Source: Mesostigma viride (Eukaryota; Streptophyta; Mesostigmatophyceae; Mesostigmatales; Mesostigmataceae). From it: a DNA stretch of 37,460 nt. A program made the translations under genes and the position numbers. This document shows positions 9,082 through 17,216 of this stretch, piece after piece; position 1 is the first letter of the stretch, and each line of letters starts with the position of its first letter. The notes below the pieces were generated by a model, which did not search any database, was not told the DNA's origin, and saw nothing but the letters and a program-made list of their open reading frames with translations. The stretch spans positions 1 through 37,460 of the forward strand of contig RPFO01002068.1 in assembly GCA_009746045.1 (NCBI GenBank), written 5' to 3'.

Positions 9082-9292
9082 AGTTATTATAAATAGTGAC
9101 GGAACCTTTTTGCCACTTGGCAATTAGGTCCGTCACTATTTATCCGGCGAAAACCACTCGCCGGTATCAATTCCGCGCCACGTTCACCCGGTGTGAACTT
9201 GAGTGTCCGGCGAGTGGTTATCGCCGGTAATATTGTGCGGAACCTGAGTAGCCCAAGTGGCAAAAAGGTTTCCGCACAATATTAACCTAACT
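9082..9292. repeat. Hybrid palindromic module E
   Basis: The left half up to about 9186 is the D-family arm (aaatagtgacgg, atcaattccgcgccacgttc). The right half is the F-family arm (gtgtgaacttgagtgtccgg through attaacctaact). The switch lies at what are the centres of D and F. Shared conserved parts (gccacttgg, ggcgagtggtt) still allow partial pairing between the halves. Confidence 0.85.
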
Positions 9293-9527
9293 AAGACCTG
9301 GATCCTTGCGGGGCGCAGGTTCGAATCCACTCGGAAGCGGATTATTTGGGGAATAATTCGTTCCGATTTGGCACCCGGCTCTAATCATATGCGCACCAAG
9401 GAGATGCTCATATTCGATCATATTCATATCGATATTTGCACCAACGAGATGCTTATATTCAATCATATTCATGCATACGGGTGTTCCGAGCCTAGTGATT
9501 CGTCCTCGCCCCAAGAGGCTAGGTTTT
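9293..9527. other. Spacer 2 of composite 2
   Basis: 235 bp beginning aagacct and ending aggtttt. It has a T-arm-like GCAGGTTCGAATCC next to module E, and an internal imperfect repeat (gcaccaaggagatgctcatattcgatcatattcat and its second copy). Its right end (gaggctaggtttt) resembles the outer end of the composite 1 spacer. Confidence 0.65.
9318..9328 (+). promoter_or_regulatory. Pol III B-box-like motif (GGTTCGAATCC)
   Basis: Exact B-box match pointing away from module E, opposite in orientation to the one at 9053-9063. Confidence 0.45.
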
Positions 9528-9712
9528 AGTTAGGTTAATATTGTGCGGAAACCTTTTTGCCACTTGGGCTACTCAGGTTCCGCACAATATTACCGGCGAT
9601 AACCACGCCGGTGTGAACTTGAGTGTCCGGCGAGTGGTTATCGCCGGTAATATTGTGCGGAACCTGAGTAGCCCAAGTGGCAAAAAGGTTTCCGCACAAT
9701 ATTAACCTAACT
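9528..9712. repeat. Palindromic module F
   Basis: 185-bp palindrome with a short asymmetric centre. TAATATTGTGCGGA (9536-9549) pairs with TCCGCACAATATTA (9579-9592) within one arm, the same position as the D stem but with a different sequence. Confidence 0.85.
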
Positions 9713-9717
9713 GTCTT
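9713..9717. repeat. Target-site duplication, right (gtctt), of composite 2
   Basis: Matches 8658-8662. Confidence 0.8.
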
Positions 9718-9886
9718 GACTGAGTGGTAACACTTGGCATTTTCCTTTCTTGTTCAGTAGCTTATATTGCTTTAATTGCTGCTTGGCCACTTGGCTGGCT
9801 GTAGCAGATCTGAACAGAGGCCATCATGGAGTGAGGAGCTATTGACCAACAAGCGGGCTTATGGGCTTTGCGCGGCGCGGCGCTGG

Positions 9887-9935
9887 GATGGATGGACGAG
9901 ATGGACGCGATGGACGCGGTGGACGCGATGGACGC
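9887..9935 (+). repeat. 9-bp minisatellite gatggacgc at gag start
   Basis: Five units of gatggacgc and variants lie at the start of copia gag. They encode repeated Met-Asp-Ala and supply several in-frame ATG codons. Confidence 0.8.
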
Positions 9936-10641
9936 GGGGACGGCCAGGCGCTGGGAGACCAGGCTGGTGCCAGATAATCAGAGCCAAGGATCGCAGGGCG
10001 GTCAGAACGCGCCAGCCGCAGATCAAGCGGCGCCTAAGCGACCGACCGTGGCTGAGGGGTACGCGGTGCTAGGCCAGTTTCAGTCCATCAAGGACAATTG
10101 GCAGCCCCGGGATGCTGAGAGGATGTTAGAGGACATGAACTTGTACACGGAGATATACACCGGTGACAAGCTTCGCATCCTGGCGTCTAGTGCCTACATA
10201 AGGCAGTCGGCGAGGCGGCTGTTCAAGTTTGTTCGGGAGCGACACGCGGCGGGGGACACCTGGGCGGCGTTTATGACGCGACTCAGGGTGTTCCTGAGTG
10301 ACAAGAGGACCATAGATGGGTCCCACCTGAAGCAAGAATACCTGGACTACAAGCCCATCAAGGGGCAGCTAGTGGTCCACGCCTTTGAAGACTTCGTCAA
10401 GCTGAGGGAGGACGCCATGGCCAAGGGCTTCTTCGTCGCAGATCGGATGGCCATGGGCGACTTTCTCAAGTCGCTGCAGCTGGATCCGGTCACCATGGAT
10501 AATGTGACCATCCACATGCGACAGGTCCATGGCTGGGCAGCCATGACGGACCAGTTGTATGAGTGTTTCAGCGGCAAGTACGTGGTGGTAAGCGCCCTCG
10601 TCAGGGATGAGGAGGCCACTGAACCACGGTTAAGTCCATGA
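9892..10641 (+). CDS. gag: Copia gag (capsid part)
   Basis: 249 codons from the first in-frame ATG, within the MDEMDAMDAV repeat. The body is helical and charged, in keeping with a Ty1/copia capsid (RMLEDMNLYTEIYTGD, ARRLFKFVRERHAAGDTW, HLKQEYLDYKPIKGQ, FEDFVKLREDAMAKGFF). It lacks the zinc knuckle, which sits in the next frame. The stop TGA overlaps the ATG of that frame (ATGA at 10638-10641). Such overlaps allow termination-reinitiation; alternatively a 1-bp change split one gag. The identification rests on position and on the knuckle that follows, not on a clear family motif. Confidence 0.7.
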   Translation: MDEMDAMDAVDAMDAGTARRWETRLVPDNQSQGSQGGQNAPAADQAAPKRPTVAEGYAVLGQFQSIKDNWQPRDAERMLEDMNLYTEIYTGDKLRILASSAYIRQSARRLFKFVRERHAAGDTWAAFMTRLRVFLSDKRTIDGSHLKQEYLDYKPIKGQLVVHAFEDFVKLREDAMAKGFFVADRMAMGDFLKSLQLDPVTMDNVTIHMRQVHGWAAMTDQLYECFSGKYVVVSALVRDEEATEPRLSP

Positions 10642-11006
10642 GGGGATCGGGCCACGGGGGCCCAGCGTCCTCGAGAGGGCCTGAGACCTCTTCAAGGGGT
10701 CGAGGAAGGTCCAGGAGGGGGCGTGACAGAAGGGCTGGACGGGGGACCCCGCCGAAGTCGGGACATCCACAGTCCCAGTTTGACTTCAAGAGGGTGGGTG
10801 GTCCTCCCAAGGCTGGGCCCAGCAGTGGGACCTCACGGGACATCAGTCAGGTGGAATGTTATTTCTGCCAGGGGAAGGGTCACTTCAGGAATGAGTGTCC
10901 CTCGTACCTGAGGCAGGAAGGTCAGAGCAAGCCAGCTCAGGGTGGCAGCAAGGACAAGGCTGGTCCATCCCAGGATAAGGGCAAGGGCAAGGCTGCTGAT
11001 CATTGA
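10638..11006 (+). CDS. Copia nucleocapsid ORF with CCHC zinc knuckle
   Basis: 122 codons starting at the ATG that overlaps the gag stop. The first half is an Arg/Gly/Ser-rich basic region suited to RNA binding. CYFCQGKGHFRNEC is a canonical CX2CX4HX4C knuckle at about residues 75-88. The tail is rich in Lys, Gly and Gln. It ends with TGA (11004-11006) followed by ctt, and the same frame then stays open for the whole of pol. Pol may therefore be made by readthrough of this stop. Confidence 0.75.
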   Translation: MRGSGHGGPASSRGPETSSRGRGRSRRGRDRRAGRGTPPKSGHPQSQFDFKRVGGPPKAGPSSGTSRDISQVECYFCQGKGHFRNECPSYLRQEGQSKPAQGGSKDKAGPSQDKGKGKAADH

Positions 11007-14000
11007 CTTGAGCCTGCACACATCCCTGAACCCTGGAGGGTGCCCCCAGGGGTGTGTAATGTAGCTGCTAGTGACGGCAGTGAGGGGCAGCCCCATGCTC
11101 TAGTGAAAGAGCCTATTGGACACGATGGGGCAAGCTTGGTTACCACAGAGAGTATGCCAGCTGTAGCTGCAGTGGTTACTCGCCAACGTGCCCGCCATGG
11201 CGGTGCTGAGCCTGAGGTAGGACCTGGTGATGTGGACCCAGGTGGATCTCAGAAGCATTCTGACCGTGCAGGACTGGCACAGGATGGTCAGGATGAGGAT
11301 AGGGCTGGAGACAGTCTGACAGGCACGACCCTGGTGCCTCCTGTACATAAGGGATCTGTACATACCTTGAGTGCTAATAATGACAATAAAAGATTTTCTC
11401 TCTTGTATGACATTGCCTCAAGGTTGCATACCATGTTTGGCCATGCAGCTCAGTCTTTGCAAGTTGCTAGACGGCTGGGAGGAAGTGAGTTGTACTCCAT
11501 CTGCCAACAGGTTGCTCAAGCTTGCAAGTGCAGGCTAGTTGCTAGAAAGCCCAAGCAGTCTCATGCCAGGACTCCTATTTTGCAGCCAGGCCATGTGCAG
11601 GTAGATATTCAGAGAATCAGGGGTTTGAAGCTGCTGGTGGCAGTGGACAGATATACCAAGTACAAGACCCTAGAGATCCTGCCTGACATGGAGAAGCCTA
11701 CATTGATTGCTGCTCTGAAGTTGACAAGGAGCAGGTACCCTGGGTTGGAGTTGTTGCAGTGTGACATTCAGTTTGAGTGCTGTGAGAACCTGCCAGAGTT
11801 TCCAGAGTTGCTGATTACACCCAGGGAGAGCCACGGCCAGCAAGGGGTGGTGGAGAGAGCCATCCAAGAGATCAAGACTGTGCTGCTGGTGGAGAGGATT
11901 CCAAGGACGTCATCTGCCATTGTGACATCTGCATGGCTACGTTCTGTGGAGGATAGGCTGAACCTGAGGACTCCCATGTTCTTTGGTGACATTGCCATCA
12001 ATCCTCTTATGCTGCATACCAGGATGCTGCCAGCTGATGCTGAGCAGGCATGGAAGGAGAAGCTAGAGGCCAAGTTCCTCAAGCTGAGGCAGAAAGACAA
12101 GGGCTGGAGTGTCCTAGAACCTAACGTTGGACAACAGGTTGTTGTGTGGAAGGAACCAAGCTTTCCAGGGAAACGTGGCAGCTGGCATGATGGGGTGGTG
12201 ACCCGAGTAGAAGCCGCTGGCCATAAGTGCTGGGTGGCCATTGATGGCTCCCAAGCAGTGCACCGTCTGTCCTGGTCAAAGATCCGTCCCCGGGGAGGTA
12301 ATCAAGGAGACCTCTTCCAGGTGCCCGCTGGTGTACAAGGCGGGGGTGACGTGGAGCTTCCTGATCAGGGTGCTACAGCTGTATCGAGCCCTCAGGGTGA
12401 CCCTGGCCCGGCCCCTGGGGTACCTTCACATACGGTGGTTGGGCAAGCAGGCGGACAGGCTGCACCTCCGGAACGGCCCGACACCAGGCCTAGGGGTGTG
12501 CGTCTATCAGATATTGTACAGGCTTTGCAAAGAGCCAAGAAGGAGCCTAAGGTGTCCAAGCTTGTCCAGTTGGATGAACCTGAGGTAGCTGCCATGGAGA
12601 TAGATACCAATGCACAGGTTTCTGTCATGGGACCTCAGCATACAGGAGAACTGCTGGTCGGAGAACCAAGTTGCCCCTGGGTGTCTGATTTCAGTGGTAG
12701 GACGCATCTAAGGGTGTTGGGAGAGGTTACTGCCCCTGTCATGGGTGTGGATGTGACCTTCCTTGTCCTAGAGGACTATGATGGCCCTGTGATTTTGGGT
12801 CAGAATTTTCTGGGCAATCCTGGGATTTCTATCAGAGCTACAGCTCTGAGAAGAGATGGCTGGGGGATGATTCCCCTAGAAAATTTCAGGACAACATTTC
12901 CAGTCAGGTGCAGGGCCAAGCCGGTCAAGGGTGTAAAATGGGATGAAGGGGAGGTGCCCCCAGCGGCCAGTTTGGTGATTCCAGCTGTGTTGCACCCCAG
13001 CAGTATTGGCATAACTCACAGGAGCCTTGCTGCACACTCTCCTTTGACATATGACCAGCTGGTCCAAGAGATGAGCTCGCCTACTTTGTTTGAGGCTTGG
13101 AAGCTCGCCTTCTCCAAGGCATTGGAGGAGTGGTTGCAGTTTGAGTGTGCTGCACCAACAGACAGACGTCCCCCAGCATCAAGGAAGCTTGCTTTGAGAT
13201 TTGTGCTGAAGAGGAAGGTTGTGGATGAGGTATCAGTGCCCCATGTCAGGCCTGTCCTGAATGAGTATCACGGCACGGGGAGTCTGCCAGGAGAGGAGCT
13301 GTACACGCCAGGGATGCTACACGACACATGGAGAATTTTGCTATGTCTCTACGTGGGGTTGCTGAACAGGGGAGCAGCTATGTCATCAGTGCTGCTGGAC
13401 TTCAAGAGGGCATTTTTAAAATCTGATCCAGAAGTGGCCAGGAGGGTGTGGAAGCAGGATGAGCCTTACTGTGTTGAGGTGCCTGCCATCTGGAAGCTGG
13501 AGCTGCATCAACAATTCCTGGTTATTCTGAAGGGCCTGGAAGGACTCAGGTCGAGCCCAATCATCTGGAGACTCACGCTGCAGGAAGCTCTGATCAGTGA
13601 GTGTGGCTTGAGAGTGTCTTCAGTTGATCCCTGTTTGCTGCTGGCCCAATGGGAGGGTCTGCCAGTGTATGCTAGTTTGCATGGAGATGATCTGCATTTG
13701 CTAGCCCCCACGACCTGGCTGAAGAAGTTTATTCCTGTCATCAGTGGCAAGTTTTCACTGGGCAAGGAGCTGTGGCAGGAGCCCAACAAGCCTGTAGTGT
13801 TCTGTGGAATGCAGGCTACCCTGTTCAGGAGGGACGGGGAGTGGAGTATCAGGCTTCAGGCTGGAGGAGATTATAAACAGACCATTGTGAAGGCCTTGCC
13901 AGAGAAGATCACCCAGGCTGCAGGACCTGAGTTGAGAGGCATGTGGGCCTGGTTTGCCAGCATCTGTGGTCCGTCTTTGATGGTCCATAGCAGAATGCCT

Positions 14001-14597
14001 GATGAGGTGCTTGAGGATGAGAAGCCTCGAGTCATAGCCCGGTTGGTGGAGAGTACCCCTGATCTGATTTTGTCTGGGATTGACTTTGCCCAGCCTATCA
14101 CCTTGGAGATCTTTGTTGACAGTTCCATGGATGCTCGCCAGGTTACCAAGGTCAGGGGGAGATCTGCTGCTCTGTTTGCTTTTTATCAGAGCAGGGCAAG
14201 TTTGTTCAGCTGGTACAGCAGACTGCAGAAGAGGGTCTGTATCAGTTCAGATGTGGCAGAATGCAGGGCCATATGCGAGGGGATCCAGTCCAGCCTGTAC
14301 ATAAAGGAGTTAATGCTGGAGCTGGCTTCAGTTACCCCTTGGACCTTGCAGATGGAGACGTTGTTGCTAACAGACAGCATGGGTATGGTCCAGTTTGTTC
14401 ACAAGCAGCTGGCCAGAAGCCGGGACCTGGATTATTTGTTGCTGAAGGAGTTGGCCAGTTTGGTTGACTTGAAGCATATCCCTGGCGAGGAGAACCCTGC
14501 TGATGCATTGACAAAGCTGCCACACAAGGCCCCAGCCCAGTACAATGTACTGAGGAAGCTCATGAATGCTGACTGTCAAGTCGGTCTATCTGTCTAA
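11007..14597 (+). CDS. pol: Copia-type pol with unusual order INT-PR-RT-RH
   Basis: An uninterrupted frame; residues are counted from GTG 11040 (1185 residues). An HHCC-like integrase finger (H130, H135, C155, C162/C164) precedes the integrase core with D189, D242 and E272; D-to-E spacing is 29 residues against the usual 35. A basic integrase C-terminal module follows (about 360-420). Next is a retropepsin-like domain (IDTNAQVSVM at 521-530, VILGQNFLGNPGISI at 584-598), then RT with LDFKRAFL (D787) and ASLHGDDLHLL (D883, D884), then copia RNase H (IFVDSS with D1027, SSDVAECRA, LLTDSMG, GEENPADALTKL). No protease lies before the integrase. There is no ATG near the start, and the frame follows the nucleocapsid stop. 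RT and RNase H place it in Ty1/copia, but it is very divergent. Confidence 0.85.
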   Translation, partial: LEPAHIPEPWRVPPGVCNVAASDGSEGQPHALVKEPIGHDGASLVTTESMPAVAAVVTRQRARHGGAEPEVGPGDVDPGGSQKHSDRAGLAQDGQDEDRAGDSLTGTTLVPPVHKGSVHTLSANNDNKRFSLLYDIASRLHTMFGHAAQSLQVARRLGGSELYSICQQVAQACKCRLVARKPKQSHARTPILQPGHVQVDIQRIRGLKLLVAVDRYTKYKTLEILPDMEKPTLIAALKLTRSRYPGLELLQCDIQFECCENLPEFPELLITPRESHGQQGVVERAIQEIKTVLLVERIPRTSSAIVTSAWLRSVEDRLNLRTPMFFGDIAINPLMLHTRMLPADAEQAWKEKLEAKFLKLRQKDKGWSVLEPNVGQQVVVWKEPSFPGKRGSWHDGVVTRVEAAGHKCWVAIDGSQAVHRLSWSKIRPRGGNQGDLFQVPAGVQGGGDVELPDQGATAVSSPQGDPGPAPGVPSHTVVGQAGGQAAPPERPDTRPRGVRLSDIVQALQRAKKEPKVSKLVQLDEPEVAAMEIDTNAQVSVMGPQHTGELLVGEPSCPWVSDFSGRTHLRVLGEVTAPVMGVDVTFLVLEDYDGPVILGQNFLGNPGISIRATALRRDGWGMIPLENFRTTFPVRCRAKPVKGVKWDEGEVPPAASLVIPAVLHPSSIGITHRSLAAHSPLTYDQLVQEMSSPTLFEAWKLAFSKALEEWLQFECAAPTDRRPPASRKLALRFVLKRKVVDEVSVPHVRPVLNEYHGTGSLPGEELYTPGMLHDTWRILLCLYVGLLNRGAAMSSVLLDFKRAFLKSDPEVARRVWKQDEPYCVEVPAIWKLELHQQFLVILKGLEGLRSSPIIWRLTLQEALISECGLRVSSVDPCLLLAQWEGLPVYASLHGDDLHLLAPTTWLKKFIPVISGKFSLGKELWQEPNKPVVFCGMQATLFRRDGEWSIRLQAGGDYKQTIVKALPEKITQAAGPELRGMWAWFASICGPSLMVHSRMPDEVLEDEKPRVIARLVESTPDLILSGIDFAQPITLEIFVDSSMDARQVTKVRGRSAALFAFYQSRASLFSWYSRLQKRVCISSDVAECRAICEGIQSSLYIKELMLELASVTPWTLQMETLLLTDSMGMVQFVHKQLARSRDLDYLLLKELASLVDLKHIPGEENPADALTKLPHKAPAQYNVLRKLMNADCQVGLSV

Positions 14598-15326
14598 AAG
14601 CTGAGAGCTGGGTGCTTAAGTCTCTGGATATCAGGCTGGGAGCTTGATTGTACATAATCCTGAGCACACCTTGAGGGGTGAGACATGTCTCTGGTGTGGG
14701 AATGTCTGACATTGTCTCTGATGGAGAGATGTCTATCTGGGGTTTTCATCTCAGTCTGAGGTTTCCCCAGATCTGTGGTTTGTGGGCGGGGTTCGATTCC
14801 CTGGTGCCGTCTTAAGGCGGAGTTTCACGGACTGGCTGACCCATCCACCATGCTGGTGAGGTGGCGACAGGTCCCCTGATTTTCCACGGTTGGAACGAGT
14901 ATAGGAGCTTGTGTTTTGCATGTGCTTCGCGTAGATGTTGTGTCTGGTTCGATAAGGGGCAGCAGACCGGCGCCGACTCCCGTCTGGGGGTCAGCAATGT
15001 TTTCTGATGAGCTGTTGTGGGTGATCTGTGGGGTTTCGCCTAAGGTCCTGAAGGTTGTACATACTTCTCAAGTTCTTAACTGAACACCTATGGGCTGCCA
15101 CAGTTGGCCAACCTCTTGTACATGGGTAACACAACGAGCCTCCCGTGAAGGGATAGGGACTCATTGTAATTTGTTTGTGCTCCTGAACCAGTATGGGTGC
15201 TATGTACATATAATAAGGAATCCAAGCTGACTGTCATGCCCAGCGGGTTGTGACTTGTAGTCGGGGAGGATGTCCAGTACCCATTGTGTGTGTTTGTATG
15301 TAGACTTGTGTGAGCTGCTACAGCTC
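14598..15326 (+). other. Copia 3' untranslated region
   Basis: About 730 bp between the pol stop and the purine tract, without a supported ORF. It contains a T-arm-like hairpin CGGGG-TTCGATT-CCCTG at 14786-14802 (B-box match 14790-14800), but no tRNA acceptor stem around it. Confidence 0.6.
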
Positions 15327-15344
15327 AAGAAAAGAAAGGATTGG
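15325..15344 (+). promoter_or_regulatory. Polypurine tract
   Basis: The purine-rich stretch aagaaaagaaagga directly before the 3' LTR is where plus-strand DNA synthesis would start. Confidence 0.7.
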
Positions 15345-16042
15345 AGTTAACGCCAAGCGCATTGGCGTGATCCTGATTCGGCATATCTCTGCGATTCCAG
15401 CGGCACCGGAACGAGTTCATTCCGACAAGTATCAAGAAAGTTATGGCGTTCCGACTTCCCGGTCGCGCGCGAGCGCGAGCCGGCTGTTCTTCTAAGTCGG
15501 ACGTGAATATTTGCCGACGACATATGGGGTCGACAGTAATTCCTGGGCTGACAGGAATTAGGTGCTGAACCTACGACGGTATTGGATTAATACGTCGTAC
15601 GCAGGAAATAGGAACCTTAACCTGTGGTCTGTTGGTACCGCAGGCTTAGTCCTGGACTTCTAGGTACAGATGCAATAGTCACTGTGGACTGTGCTCTGTG
15701 GTCACTGTGCCTGTATGGCAGGCCTACTGTATAGGAACTGGGCGCTGTACAGGTAGTGAATACTGTACCGGGAGTGTTATTACTGAGCAGGCCTCCTAGG
15801 CTGCTCAGGACTAGCAAGCACAGTGCACAAGTATATAAAGAATAGGCCAGTGCCATTTGGGCAGATCTCTTGCGAGCCCGCCTCACGTGTGTTGCCTTGA
15901 CTTGGCAAACGCGTGTACAAGCCTCAAGTGTGTGAGCGCTGTAACATTATCCAATTTTAACAAAGCTCCGTTTCCAACCATATTCACACATTGCTGCATT
16001 GCAACCATATCCTTCACATTGCGTTTGCTAAGAACGTTAACT
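15345..16042 (+). repeat. Copia 3' LTR
   Basis: 698 bp with three differences from the 5' LTR (atatctc for atttctc, ctgttc for cttttc, ggaacc for ggagcc). TATA box at 15831-15840. Confidence 0.9.
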
Positions 16043-16047
16043 GTACG
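16043..16047. repeat. Target-site duplication, right (gtacg), of copia element
   Basis: Matches 6948-6952. Confidence 0.85.
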
Positions 16048-16830
16048 GGCCTACGGTTGGTCCCGCTTGTCATCTCTGCCAGTTGACGGCGTGGGTCAAC
16101 GATGGCAAAACGAGACCGACTTGCATAAATATGATAGTTGACCTCCGCAGCCATGGAGGTGCAGAAATCTGACTGGTATGGGAGCATGGCTTGACATTTT
16201 GAGCTGCAATTTTGCAGGCATGATCCATAGGTCCTATAAACAGCGTATATCATTGCCAGGCAACGCCTGGGTGTGCGCAGATATGTCTCGACCCTATGCT
16301 CGGTGCAGCAACCTCGTTTGATCAGCGACCAGATCGGTCGCCGTGCATGTGCTAACTGTTACTAGGCGGGAAATAAGTCGATACGTTTGTACGCGGATAG
16401 ATGTGTAAAATATATTGCTGACATGTTTTATTGGCGACGACGGCCAGGAAAGCGGCTCGCAGCTACATCGATGAGGTCACTGGGCATCCGGCTAGCTCCA
16501 GCAAGGAAGGTAATTAATCTGCGGTTTTGATCTGGTATGTGCTATCCTGTTCACGTTTTATTGCATAATGTATCAAGGTTTTGGGTCGAATCGTATACCT
16601 ATCAATAAGTTCATGGTTGTAATAAGGAATTAGTTCAGTTAGCAATCTATATACCATGCAGTGGATGAGTATCACACTTCATGACCTTTATGTAAACAAC
16701 AAACTGTCGACGCCCCCTAGGGCTCCCCCAGAATAGATTCTAGCCAGCTGTCTAGAAGAGGGCAATCGACATAGCTTTTACATTATAGCATGACTTGCCA
16801 TGTATTTCTCGAGCATAGTATACTGATCTA

Positions 16831-16868
16831 GCCCCAACGGCTTAGAGTAGCCCCAACGGTTTAGAGTG
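16831..16868. repeat. 19-bp tandem duplication
   Basis: Two adjacent 19-bp units beginning gccccaacgg, differing at two bases. Confidence 0.75.
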
Positions 16869-17189
16869 GCATGAACGCAATCACATTAGCCCAGCCATGG
16901 CTCAGCGTGGCCATTTGCTTATGCCTTAGCAGACGCCCGTTGAGCCCACTTCACCTTTCTTGTACAGCATCAGCTATGCTTCAGCCTACCTCTGGTATCG
17001 TTAATAATGGTTGTCCCACAGTGATGCGCCCCGGCCCCGTGATGTGGATAGAGCGCTCGATGTGGCCTGCCCACCGACTGGTGGGCGGTGGCAGTGAGAG
17101 AAGCTAGGGCGCCCTCCCTCCCTCTCATTGTGTACAGGGGTTGAAGGTTCCTCTACTTTGTATTGGCACCCACGTGACGCAGTCACGTG

Positions 17190-17216
17190 ATAATTAACTA
17201 ATTAATTAATTAATTA
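17190..17216. repeat. ATTA microsatellite
   Basis: Run of taattaattaatta. Similar runs are at 23935-23954 and 34056-34070. Confidence 0.8.

Larger units (their letters stand above)
8663..9712. mobile_element. Palindromic composite element 2 (1050 bp, three-hairpin type)
   Basis: It has the same plan as composite 1: palindromic module D (8663-8884), spacer, module E (9082-9292), spacer, module F (9528-9712). The 5-bp duplication gtctt flanks only the outer ends, so the unit moved as a whole. Here the two halves are different: D and the left half of E are one sequence family, F and the right half of E another, and the spacers (197 and 235 bp) are unrelated except for a B-box T-arm-like motif next to E. 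It has no protein-coding capacity. Ends are AGTTATTATAAATAG and, reverse-complemented, AGTTAGGTTAATATTG. Confidence 0.85.
6953..16042 (+). mobile_element. Complete Ty1/copia-type LTR retrotransposon (9.1 kb)
   Basis: Two 698-bp LTRs (6953-7650 and 15345-16042) that differ at three positions by my reading, a 5-bp duplication gtacg and a purine tract before the 3' LTR show a complete, recent insertion. In order it encodes an unrecognised 5' ORF, gag, a zinc-knuckle ORF and a long pol with integrase, protease, RT and copia-type RNase H. It inserted in hAT-like element 1 and is itself hit by palindromic composite 2 at 8663-9712. Without that insert it is about 8 kb. Pol is uninterrupted, which fits recent activity. 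Confidence 0.9.

Noticed and set aside
4932-9527. Complete or permuted tRNA genes in the composite spacers
   Set aside because: Only the variable loop and T arm are tRNA-like. I could not find a matching acceptor 5' strand, D arm and anticodon arm in either normal or permuted order, and some T-stem positions do not pair.
4726-9712. CRISPR array
   Set aside because: Only three large palindromes with two spacers, flanked by target duplications, inside retrotransposons of a eukaryote.
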